A DNA stretch of 5,656 nt from DATLFA01 sp039934635 (GTDB lineage Bacteria > Actinomycetota > Acidimicrobiia > Acidimicrobiales > WLNW01). The first letter of the stretch is position 1; each line of letters starts with the position of its first letter. Shown here piece after piece: positions 1 to 5,656 of the stretch. The stretch covers positions 1 through 5,656 of the forward strand of contig JBDTLT010000310.1 in the NCBI GenBank assembly GCA_039934635.1, in the 5' to 3' direction. A program made the translations under genes and the position numbers. Below the pieces are notes generated by a model. It worked only from the letters and a program-made list of their open reading frames with translations. It was not told the DNA's origin and did no database searches.

Positions 1-46
1 CGGCACCCGTCACGATTGCAATGCGCTCTTCCAGACGCCCAGCCAT
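1..46 (-). CDS. Short-chain dehydrogenase/reductase, N-terminal fragment (runs off the window)
   Basis: Reading leftward from an ATG at 46, the window contains only 15 codons: MAGRLEERIAIVTGA. This is the classic opening of a classical short-chain dehydrogenase/reductase: a short lead, the first beta strand (RIAIVTGA), and the start of the glycine-rich TGxxxGxG loop that binds NAD(P)H. The rest of that loop, the YxxxK catalytic motif and all substrate-determining parts lie outside the window, so substrate and pathway cannot be given. The ATG follows a G-rich Shine-Dalgarno-like stretch (GGGGGAG at 49-55), although the 2-nt spacing is short. The gene lies 69 bp downstream of the OmpA-domain gene on the same strand and could share its transcript. 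Identification rests on a short N-terminal match only. Confidence 0.72.
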   Translation of the reverse strand, partial: MAGRLEERIAIVTGA

Positions 47-115
47 AGCTCCCCCATCGTTGTTCGCAGCGAAGTCGCCATTCTCCACGATCGGCGCGCC
101 CGCCGCGGGCCCTCG

Positions 116-1858
116 TCAGTTGGTATCGAGCAGCCCGAGCAGCTCCACTTCGATCCGACGGTTGAGTTGGCGCCCGGCTTCGGTCGCGTTGTCGGCGATC
201 GGTGATGTCTCGCCCTTGCCACCGGCGTCAAAGCGCGATCGCGCCACGCCCATGGAAACCATGTAGTCGATGACCGCATTCGCGCGCCGCACCGAGAGCA
301 GCTGGTTGGCATCTTCGTCGCCGACAGAATCCGTATGGCCGGTGACGATCATCCGGGCGCGAACGTTCTGCTTCATCACGATCACACCCAGATCGAGCAC
401 GCCGAGATACTGCGCGTCGAGCGCCTCGCTGCCGGTCGGGAACAAGAACGGTTCGTCGACCCGCACGAAACCCGATGACGGCGCGGGTGCACGAGCATCG
501 ATCACGTAATTGTCCACCACGTTCGCGGCACCGATCACCGCCGCCGCCTTTGCGACAAAGGCGTCTGCCGCGGCCCTCGTCGGAAGGGTGCCTTCGAGAT
601 ACAGCTTGCCTTGCCGGTACACCCCGCCGTGCGCGTGCGCCACGAATGGCAACGTCGACGGCGCGTCGATCGGCGTCGTGGCCGGCGCGCTCGATCGTGA
701 TGTCGTCGAGGCGGACGTCGCATTGTCCACAGGAGACGTTGCCGCAGCCTCCACGCCAGTGGTCGCCGTCGACGACGCGGTCGTCGGCACGGCCCATTCG
801 GTCGATTCATCAACTGACGTCGCGAACCACATCGCGATCGCGCCGAGTACACACACCGCGATTGCCGCCAGAACGAGAACTCGCACCCGTCGGCGCGGCG
901 AGACGGCTTCTTCGACGGCCGCGGGAGCCGCGGCAGGCGCGACGTCAGCCGCTGGTGCCTCGGGCATGCCCGGCAACACCGACAGCCCCGCCGGCACGAG
1001 ATCGGCCACGGCCGCCGCGCCCCACATCGCCGCGCCCAGCGCGACCAGATATTGGCCGGTGACCGAGTCGAGCAGTCCGCTGTCGGCCGCATCGCCGCCG
1101 TATAGGTGGCCGTTGGCGCTCGGCGTGAGCAGTTCACGGGCGATCGACTCGAGCGTCGCCTCCGATTCGAATACCCGCGACGCGCCGAGGTGGGTCATAG
1201 GTGGCCGGAGCGCGCCGTACTGGCTCGCGCTCAGAGCACCGACGCCACACATTTCTACGACCGGTTCATGTCCATCATTGTCGAGGGCGCCACCGATGAA
1301 CGGCCAACCCGCGAAGCCGTAGAGGAGCGCCACTTGATCGCCGCCCGCCACGAGCACGGTCGGTGCATCGAGATTGCGAGTGAAGATGGCCAAGGCCGCC
1401 GGCGAGAAGATCAGCGACGCCTGATCCAGACCGCACGACAACAACGATCGTCGTGCGTTCTCCACATCGGACGACTGGCACGCGCCGACGGTCGTGAGTG
1501 CGCGGCCCGACGCGGTCACCTTGCGCAGGACGACAGACGGCCGGTTCTTGCCGAATCGCTGGACGATGACTCGATCCACTGCTTCGCCGACACTGCCGGC
1601 GGCGACATCGGTGCAGTCGACGGTCGTCAACATCGCCTCGGGCGGCCACCAGGCCACCACGACCTGCCCGCGCGCCGCACCGACGATTTCGGAGAGCGCC
1701 TGCGCCAATGCTTCTGGATCCTCTACCCGACCCGCGACCACCACGCCGGCGGCCAAGGCGACGCTGCGATGGTCGACCACGCGCGGCTCATCGCCGTCGT
1801 GATCGACCACGACGAGGGTGCATCGTCCGTCGGCGAGGTGAACGCCCGTGCTGCGCAT
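116..1858 (-). CDS. Membrane protein: actin/Hsp70-like cytoplasmic domain, TM helix, BON-like and OmpA-type peptidoglycan-binding domains
   Basis: This 580-residue protein appears to span the cytoplasmic membrane and hold the cell wall. Residues 1-290 look like a degenerate actin/Hsp70 (ASKHA) fold: a first strand pair (GRCTLVVVDHDG, 12-22), a second phosphate-loop-like strand (VLVAGGDQVALLYG, 168-181) and a closing helix with VALGAA (272-277), as in Hsp70 or PilM proteins. The usual nucleotide-loop residues are not clear, so ATP binding is uncertain. An Ala/Pro linker and a basic PRRRVR stop precede one transmembrane helix (about 326-346), then a Ser/Thr/Ala-rich spacer (350-402). Residues 412-454 fit a BON domain (GKLYLEGTLP ... 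VVDNYVID). Residues 466-575 are an OmpA C-terminal domain with GHTD (507-510), LSVRRA (521-526) and NRRIEVEL (566-573). D510 and R525 have the 15-residue spacing of the diaminopimelate-binding Asp/Arg pair of OmpA. TM-BON-OmpA order recalls mycobacterial ArfA (Rv0899), which lacks the large N-terminal domain. The start has only a weak AGGG at short spacing. The OmpA part is certain; the N-terminal fold is inferred. Confidence 0.92.
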   Translation of the reverse strand: MRSTGVHLADGRCTLVVVDHDGDEPRVVDHRSVALAAGVVVAGRVEDPEALAQALSEIVGAARGQVVVAWWPPEAMLTTVDCTDVAAGSVGEAVDRVIVQRFGKNRPSVVLRKVTASGRALTTVGACQSSDVENARRSLLSCGLDQASLIFSPAALAIFTRNLDAPTVLVAGGDQVALLYGFAGWPFIGGALDNDGHEPVVEMCGVGALSASQYGALRPPMTHLGASRVFESEATLESIARELLTPSANGHLYGGDAADSGLLDSVTGQYLVALGAAMWGAAAVADLVPAGLSVLPGMPEAPAADVAPAAAPAAVEEAVSPRRRVRVLVLAAIAVCVLGAIAMWFATSVDESTEWAVPTTASSTATTGVEAAATSPVDNATSASTTSRSSAPATTPIDAPSTLPFVAHAHGGVYRQGKLYLEGTLPTRAAADAFVAKAAAVIGAANVVDNYVIDARAPAPSSGFVRVDEPFLFPTGSEALDAQYLGVLDLGVIVMKQNVRARMIVTGHTDSVGDEDANQLLSVRRANAVIDYMVSMGVARSRFDAGGKGETSPIADNATEAGRQLNRRIEVELLGLLDTN

Positions 1859-1862
1859 ATCC

Positions 1863-1892
1863 CTACGAGTCGGCCGAACACAGCAGTTTCAT
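1863..1892 (-). other. Possible 9-codon leader ORF upstream of the OmpA-domain gene
   Basis: An ATG at 1892 opens the frame MKLLCSADS, which ends at TAG (1865-1863), leaving only four bases (GGAT) before the ATG of the OmpA-domain gene at 1858. A GAGG sits 3 nt before this ATG. The frame differs from the main gene, so it is not an N-terminal extension. If translated, it could feed terminating ribosomes into the next start, whose own ribosome binding site is weak. An ORF this short is expected by chance, so this is only a candidate. Confidence 0.15.
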
Positions 1893-1908
1893 GAGCCTCG
1901 CCGCGCAA

Positions 1909-2006
1909 GGAAGGATCAGATGCGGACTTCGTAATAGAGAATCGCTGCTTTGTCGGGGAAGGATCAGATGCGGACTTCGTAATAGAGGTTTGCTTTGTCG
2001 GGGAAG
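1909..2006. repeat. Tandem duplication of the methyltransferase gene tail (two copies, about 45-48 bp)
   Basis: Bases 1909-1939 and 1957-1987 are identical over 31 bp. The flanking block gctttgtcggggaag recurs at 1947-1961 and 1992-2006. Between the identical blocks, 7 bases (1940-1946) replace 4 (1988-1991), a net change of 3. Read on the minus strand, the inner copy (2005-1964) encodes the true end of the methyltransferase, FPDKANLYYEVRI-stop. The outer copy (1960-1916) encodes FPDKAAILYYEVRI-stop, in the same frame as the gene but beyond its TGA. The second copy therefore looks like a coding tail rather than random spacer. It could be a slippage duplication that later diverged, or the remnant of a deleted tandem paralogue. 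No inverted repeat or terminator-like stem is evident here. Confidence 0.93.
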
Positions 2007-3052
2007 TCATGGACGCGGAAGCCGGTGAAGCCGCCGGCTCGCACCATGGCCTCGGCGACCTGTGGGTTGAAACCCAGCGTCCCGAGACCGAGACCGCCGG
2101 GTTCGGACATCGCCGACGACATACAGGTCGCCACCGACGAGGCGTACATGAGTGCCAACATCGGGTTCTTCAGATTGTCGGCGAAGTCCGGCGCGCTGCG
2201 GATGTCCTTGATCAACCACGTGCCATCGGGCTTCAACGATCGCCGGATTGCGTCGACGGCACGATCGGGTCGGGTCATGTCGTGCATGCAGTCGAAAGTG
2301 AGTACGAGGTCGAAGGATTGATCAGGCGAAATGTCCTCGGCGCGATCGTGATGGAAGTCGACGTTGACGAGACCGGCCCGGGCCATGCGATCGCGAGCGG
2401 TCTCGATGGCGTGCCGCGAAAGGTCATAGCCGTGGAACTGCGAGCGCGGAAATGCCTGTGCCAACAACTCGAGTGCGAGGCCCGCGCCGCAACCGACATC
2501 CGCGACCACGGCGCCGTGTTCGAGCTTTGCCTGCACACCGTCGAGCGCGGGGATCACGACCGGCACCAACAACGCGCGCGTGACCGGGCCCAGCATGCGT
2601 TCGACATGATGGGCGCAGCCGCGGCCGAGGTCGTCGTAGGTCAAGCCGATACCGCTGCGAAATGCCCCGCTGAGTCGATCGACATAGTCCGAGGGACGTT
2701 CCTCGTCGAACGCGGCCGCGGCGAACGTGACCTCGTCGGCACGAGCGAGAACCAACGCGGCCTCCGGAGTGAGCTCGAATCGATCGTCGGAGTGACGCTC
2801 GATCAACCGCGCCGCCGCTTGCCCCCGCAACCATTCGAGCAACCAGCGCGCGTGCAATCCAGTACGGGCCGAGAGTTCGTCGGCCGACACCGGCCCCGCT
2901 CCATCGAGTGACCGGTACAAGCCGAGGCGATCGCCGAGTTGGATCATCAGCGAGACCATCTGACCCTGTTTGTAGTTCCACACCTGAAAGGTGAGGACGG
3001 CCAACGCATCGGGATCGATGTCGTGATCAGGCGCTCTAACGGGTGATTCCAT
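1964..3052 (-). CDS. Class I SAM-dependent methyltransferase with N-terminal winged-helix domain (Rv2258c-like)
   Basis: This protein (362 residues from the ATG at 3052) should transfer a methyl group from S-adenosylmethionine; the acceptor cannot be told from sequence. An N-terminal helical/winged-helix region (about 25-105) contains LGDRLGLYRSL, a substrate-domain-like SADELSARTGLHARWLLEWL helix pair and FELTPEA, as in the Rv2258c-type family and related O-methyltransferases. The Rossmann core follows: SAM motif I VADVGCGAG (183-191), the acidic strand end YDLS (209-212), the motif-IV region FDLVLTFDCMHDM (247-259) and LKPDGTWLIKDI (273-284). The protein ends FPDKANLYYEVRI. An in-frame ATG at 3106 would add 18 residues (380 total) and has a weak GGAA upstream. 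I prefer 3052 because family members need only a short lead before the helical domain and a TACGTT -10-like hexamer lies 6 nt before this ATG, allowing a leaderless start, but this is not settled. The tail is duplicated downstream (1916-1960). The secreted-protein gene is divergent. Confidence 0.9.
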   Translation of the reverse strand: MESPVRAPDHDIDPDALAVLTFQVWNYKQGQMVSLMIQLGDRLGLYRSLDGAGPVSADELSARTGLHARWLLEWLRGQAAARLIERHSDDRFELTPEAALVLARADEVTFAAAAFDEERPSDYVDRLSGAFRSGIGLTYDDLGRGCAHHVERMLGPVTRALLVPVVIPALDGVQAKLEHGAVVADVGCGAGLALELLAQAFPRSQFHGYDLSRHAIETARDRMARAGLVNVDFHHDRAEDISPDQSFDLVLTFDCMHDMTRPDRAVDAIRRSLKPDGTWLIKDIRSAPDFADNLKNPMLALMYASSVATCMSSAMSEPGGLGLGTLGFNPQVAEAMVRAGGFTGFRVHDFPDKANLYYEVRI

Positions 3053-3156
3053 AGGCCGAACGTACTGCAGCGCTCGGCGCGACCGCTCTTTTTCGATCAA
3101 CCGCATTAGGTTCCGTGTCGATCACACGTGCGGGCGGCACCCACGGAGGATCCCAC
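3053..3156. promoter_or_regulatory. Divergent intergenic region, expected to hold both promoters
   Basis: This 104-bp stretch separates the leftward methyltransferase gene from the rightward secreted-protein gene, so it should drive both. Leftward, a TACGTT hexamer lies 6 nt before the ATG at 3052, which would suit a leaderless transcript. Rightward, TAGGTT at 3107-3112 fits a -10 pattern about 45 bp before the GTG. Neither has a convincing -35 hexamer at standard spacing, so both are weak candidates. The sequence is less GC-rich around 3087-3108 (a run of T followed by CGATCAA). ACACGTG (3124-3130) and CACGTGT (3154-3160) form a 7-bp inverted repeat around the ribosome binding site. If the methyltransferase starts at 3106, the true gap shrinks to 50 bp. 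Confidence 0.4.
3145..3150 (+). promoter_or_regulatory. Strong ribosome binding site that fixes the secreted-protein start
   Basis: GGAGGA ends 6 nt before the GTG at 3157, ideal Shine-Dalgarno sequence and spacing. Translation from that GTG begins directly with a canonical signal peptide (MFRRNRRLLLVGAIL). The upstream in-frame GTG at 3115 has no comparable site and would place 14 extra residues ahead of the signal peptide. Confidence 0.85.
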
Positions 3157-5643
3157 GTGTTTCGGCGTAATCGGCGACTGCTCTTGGTCGGCGCAATCCT
3201 GGCGACGGTGCTTTCACCGGCATTGGCAAGTCACGCGACCCCCGGCGGGTACTCCTCGTCCGGCGACTACGCCACCGAAGAGCTCGGTGATCCGTGGGAT
3301 TTCAGCAACGACGCCGATTGGGACTTTCAGGCGCGGGCCGAGTCGGCCAACATCTCGAACGCAGCAGTAAGCGGCGGCACGTTGAAGTTCAATTCCGCCC
3401 CGTTCGGCTACGTGTTGATGGGTAGCGCGCACTACGGGCAGCACGCACTGCAGTGGGGATCGAGCACGTGGCTGCGCCCGATCGTTGCGTCGAACTATTC
3501 CACGATCGTGATGCGCATGAAGAGCTCGCTACCGGGACAAGAACCGGCGGGTCTCGACTTCTACACATGCGGCACGACGGTGCCCGACTGTGATCACAAT
3601 CTGCCCTTTCTCGTGACCGAGGGGTGGCAGACCTACACCTTCCCCGTCGGCCCGGGGCAGGGCTGGACGGGCAATGTCTATGGCCTGCGCATCACACCGG
3701 CGGCCGTACGCTCGGGCTCGTTCGAGATCGACTACATCCGCGTGTTGCGCGGCGGCGGCTCGGCCGCGCCGGTCACCGAGCCCGTCCCCAACGTGCTCGA
3801 CCCCGACCGCGCCGGCGGCGCCGACTACGCGGCAAATGTGCGGGGCAACGCATGGGACTTCAACGGCCCCGACGACGTCGCCGCGTTCGCGAACATCAAC
3901 AACGTCTCGTTCGCCAACGGCGCGATGCACGCGTGCAGCACCAACAACGACCCCGGCTTCATCTTGCCGATCACCGAGCCCATCGACGGCAATTGGTACA
4001 ACCGGCTGAGCGTTCGCATCTTCTACGAAGGCGGCTTCAGCCTCGCCGACGCGCCCGGCGGAGGCATGAACGCGCGCGTGCTCTTCCGCACCGCGGGCTT
4101 GGACTTCTACCAGATCTCCCAGGACATCGTCGTCTATCCCGGATGGAACGACATCGACCTCGAGCTCGGCACCAATCCCCCGAACGCAGTGCTCGAGGAA
4201 GGCACCGGTGGGCCGGGTTGGGGTGGTCAGCAGATCACCGAGCTCCGCTTCGATCCTCACGAGGATCGAGGAGTTCGCTGCTTCACCGTCGACGACATCA
4301 AGCTGTCGGCGGTCGACACGGCGACGCCCGGTTTCGCGGTGAAGTTCCGCGACGACTCGCAGGGTATCGGCGCACCGAGCAGCGGTACGACGGCGGAAGT
4401 TTGGCTGGACCCGAACCGCGGCACGTTCGGCGGAACGAGAGTCGGCAACGGCATCGCAGTGCAAGGCGGAGTCAACACGTTCAATTTCGGTGGCGGTTTA
4501 CCTACGGGCTTCTATTGGGTGTGGGTGCGGCTCACCGACGGCAACGGGCGGCAATCTTCGGCGTACTCGCGAGCACCGTTGCTCGTCGGCGCTCCTCAAC
4601 CACTGCCGGGCGGCACCACGACCGATGTCGACGCGGGCGTCAGCGGGTCGGCCGCGTTGGTCAACTTGACGATGACCCAAGCGCAACGCTCCGGCTACAT
4701 CACGGCCGATCGGTGCAGCGCGGTCGCCGGCCTCACGAACTCGAAGTCGAACGGCAACTACAACCCCGGCCAGGACATCGCGAACCTCAGCGTCATCCCG
4801 CTCGACAGCGGACACTTCTGTATCTACAACAACGCGCCGGTCCACGAGATCGCCGATGTGCAGGGCGTCTTCTCGGGCAACGGCAACTTGTCGTTCTCGG
4901 AGTTCACGCCCGCCCGCTTCGATACGAGACGCCTCGGTAAGCCGGGCGCCGCCGCCATCACCGAAGTATCGACTGGCGCGCCGGGTGGTACCGAGGCCGT
5001 CCTCGTGAACCTCACGATGACCGAGGCCGACGCGGCGGGCTACATCACTGCCGATCGCTGCTCGACCCTGCGCGCCGACAAGAACGCGGACAAACAGTTC
5101 TCCAACGGCAACTACGTCGTCGGGCAGAACGTCGCCAACCTCGCGGTCGTTCGCATCGACACCGACGGCAAGTTCTGCATCTTCACGAAGACGCCCGTGA
5201 ACGTCATCGCCGATGTGCAAGGGCGGTTCGCGCCGACGGGCTCGATGAAATTCGCGACATCGTCGAGCAACCGCGTCGACACTCGAGCGGGCGCCAAGCC
5301 GGCGGCGCGCTCGGTGACGAGAATCCCCACCGGCCTGCCGGGGGGCACGCCGTATGCACTCGTGAACCTGACGATGACGCAGGCGGTCGGTGGTGGCTAC
5401 ATCACCGCCGATCGTTGCGGCGCGGTGCTCGGGGTCAAGGACACCAAGTCGAACGGCAACTTCGTCGGAGGGCGTGACATCGCGAACCTGAGCGTCGTGC
5501 CGCTCGACAGTGACGGCAGCTTCTGCATCTACGCCGAGGTCGCGACCCATCTCATCGTGGACGTGCAGGGCTCGTTCAGCCCGTCGAACTCGTTGGGCTT
5601 CGCGCTCTCCGGGCCGAGCCGTCAGCTCGACACCCGCCGCTAG
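3157..5643 (+). CDS. Secreted multi-domain surface protein with three C-terminal DTR/VDVQG repeats
   Basis: This 828-residue exported protein has a Sec signal peptide: basic start (FRRNRR), hydrophobic core and an ALA site, predicted cleavage 24/25. Two related domains follow (about 44-198 and 228-386). Each opens with a WDF motif (DPWDF, NAWDF), shares AGLDFY mid-domain and closes with a strand pair (FEIDYIRVL, FTVDDIKLS). They resemble beta-sandwich carbohydrate-binding modules, but ligand binding is inference. Residues 390-478 look Ig/FnIII-like (FYWVWVRLTDGNG). From about 500, three modules (VNLTMT at 502, 617 and 736) each carry YITADRC, SNGN(Y/F), a FCIY/FCIF strand, a (A/V)DVQG strand and a terminal DTR. 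Each has two Cys (520/555, 635/674, 754/790), probably a disulfide. The protein stops right after the third DTRR. I see no catalytic motif, LPXTG, C-terminal membrane helix or lipobox, so its retention at the surface is unknown. A binding, adhesion or structural role is plausible; an enzyme is unlikely. The gene is monocistronic as far as seen. Confidence 0.92.
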   Translation: MFRRNRRLLLVGAILATVLSPALASHATPGGYSSSGDYATEELGDPWDFSNDADWDFQARAESANISNAAVSGGTLKFNSAPFGYVLMGSAHYGQHALQWGSSTWLRPIVASNYSTIVMRMKSSLPGQEPAGLDFYTCGTTVPDCDHNLPFLVTEGWQTYTFPVGPGQGWTGNVYGLRITPAAVRSGSFEIDYIRVLRGGGSAAPVTEPVPNVLDPDRAGGADYAANVRGNAWDFNGPDDVAAFANINNVSFANGAMHACSTNNDPGFILPITEPIDGNWYNRLSVRIFYEGGFSLADAPGGGMNARVLFRTAGLDFYQISQDIVVYPGWNDIDLELGTNPPNAVLEEGTGGPGWGGQQITELRFDPHEDRGVRCFTVDDIKLSAVDTATPGFAVKFRDDSQGIGAPSSGTTAEVWLDPNRGTFGGTRVGNGIAVQGGVNTFNFGGGLPTGFYWVWVRLTDGNGRQSSAYSRAPLLVGAPQPLPGGTTTDVDAGVSGSAALVNLTMTQAQRSGYITADRCSAVAGLTNSKSNGNYNPGQDIANLSVIPLDSGHFCIYNNAPVHEIADVQGVFSGNGNLSFSEFTPARFDTRRLGKPGAAAITEVSTGAPGGTEAVLVNLTMTEADAAGYITADRCSTLRADKNADKQFSNGNYVVGQNVANLAVVRIDTDGKFCIFTKTPVNVIADVQGRFAPTGSMKFATSSSNRVDTRAGAKPAARSVTRIPTGLPGGTPYALVNLTMTQAVGGGYITADRCGAVLGVKDTKSNGNFVGGRDIANLSVVPLDSDGSFCIYAEVATHLIVDVQGSFSPSNSLGFALSGPSRQLDTRR
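4654..5640 (+). repeat. Three tandem protein-level repeats in the secreted protein
   Basis: Module cores lie at 4654-4932, 4999-5286 and 5356-5640, about 93-96 residues each with linkers of about 22-23 residues carrying G(A/L)PGGT. Period is 115 then 119 residues. Conserved features in order are VNLTMT, GYITADRC, SNGN(Y/F), (D/N)(I/V)ANL, FCI(Y/F), (A/V)DVQG and DTR. The first module is preceded by PGGTTTDVDAG without a preceding DTR, and the last ends the protein at DTRR, so the repeat is phased to finish rather than begin with DTR. At the DNA level the copies are diverged, mostly at third positions, so this is an old, selected duplication rather than a recent expansion. Confidence 0.9.
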
Positions 5644-5656
5644 ACGCCACTAGACG

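Noticed and set aside
98..110. GC-rich quasi-palindrome (gcccgc-c-gcgggc) after the OmpA gene stop
   Set aside because: The arms are separated by one base, too tight for a normal hairpin loop, and no T-run follows on either strand, so it is not a credible terminator.
10..312. 100-codon minus-strand frame overlapping the OmpA gene end and the reductase start
   Set aside because: It is out of frame with both well-supported genes and has no motif; the reductase frame explains the same bases.
1106..1894. Long plus-strand open frame (262 codons) opposite the OmpA-domain gene
   Set aside because: It is antisense to a clear multi-domain protein, has Arg/Ala-rich low-complexity composition, no recognisable motif, and is expected from GC-rich third positions.
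1909..2006. CRISPR-like or integration-site (att) interpretation of the 48-bp repeat
   Set aside because: Only two adjacent copies, no spacer of proper length, no tRNA or integrase nearby; the repeat is fully explained as coding tail.
2009..2911. Plus-strand open frame (300 codons) opposite the methyltransferase
   Set aside because: Antisense shadow of a gene with intact SAM-binding motifs; no domain signature of its own.
4498..5550. Minus-strand open frame (350 codons) opposite the repeats, and a similar one at 3529-4464
   Set aside because: Its apparent repeats are mirror images of the plus-strand DTR modules; composition is Arg/Asp/Val-rich as expected of an antisense frame.
5640..5656. 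Direct repeat CTAGACG...CTAGACG at the right edge
   Set aside because: Only 7 bp, cut by the window end and partly coding; nothing can be inferred without downstream sequence.

Overview
The window is GC-rich, densely coding DNA from what is most likely an actinobacterium. Four protein genes are supported. Three are on the minus strand and one is on the plus strand, divergent from them. The lineage guess is inference from three things: strongly GC-biased third codon positions; long antisense shadow frames; and a secreted protein ending in repeats with a 'DTR' motif and a 'VDVQG' motif, a module I know mainly from secreted proteins of Actinobacteria. The Cys-bearing 'YITADRC ... FCIY' form suggests Acidimicrobiia (Ilumatobacter-like), but I could not test this.

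Minus strand, in transcription order. (1) 3052-1964 is a class I SAM-dependent methyltransferase with an N-terminal winged-helix-like domain, resembling the Rv2258c type. Its last codons are repeated just beyond its stop codon as a diverged, in-frame second tail (1916-1960). (2) 1858-116 is a 580-residue membrane protein. It joins a degenerate actin/Hsp70-like cytoplasmic domain, one transmembrane helix, a Ser/Thr/Ala-rich linker, a BON-like domain and a C-terminal OmpA-type peptidoglycan-binding domain with the expected Asp and Arg. (3) 46-1 is the first 15 codons of a short-chain dehydrogenase/reductase that runs off the left edge.

Plus strand. 3157-5643 encodes a secreted protein of 828 residues. 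A signal peptide is followed by two related beta-sandwich-like domains, an Ig/FnIII-like domain and three copies of a Cys-containing DTR/VDVQG module. An excellent ribosome binding site supports the GTG at 3157 over the upstream GTG at 3115.

Regulation. About 104 bp (3053-3156) separate the divergent methyltransferase and secreted-protein genes and should hold both promoters. The three leftward genes are separated by 105 and 69 bp, so they may be co-transcribed, but nothing here proves it. No functional link among the methyltransferase, envelope protein and reductase is evident. The two envelope or secreted proteins suggest a cell-surface theme. I see no RNA gene, CRISPR array, insertion sequence or convincing intrinsic terminator.
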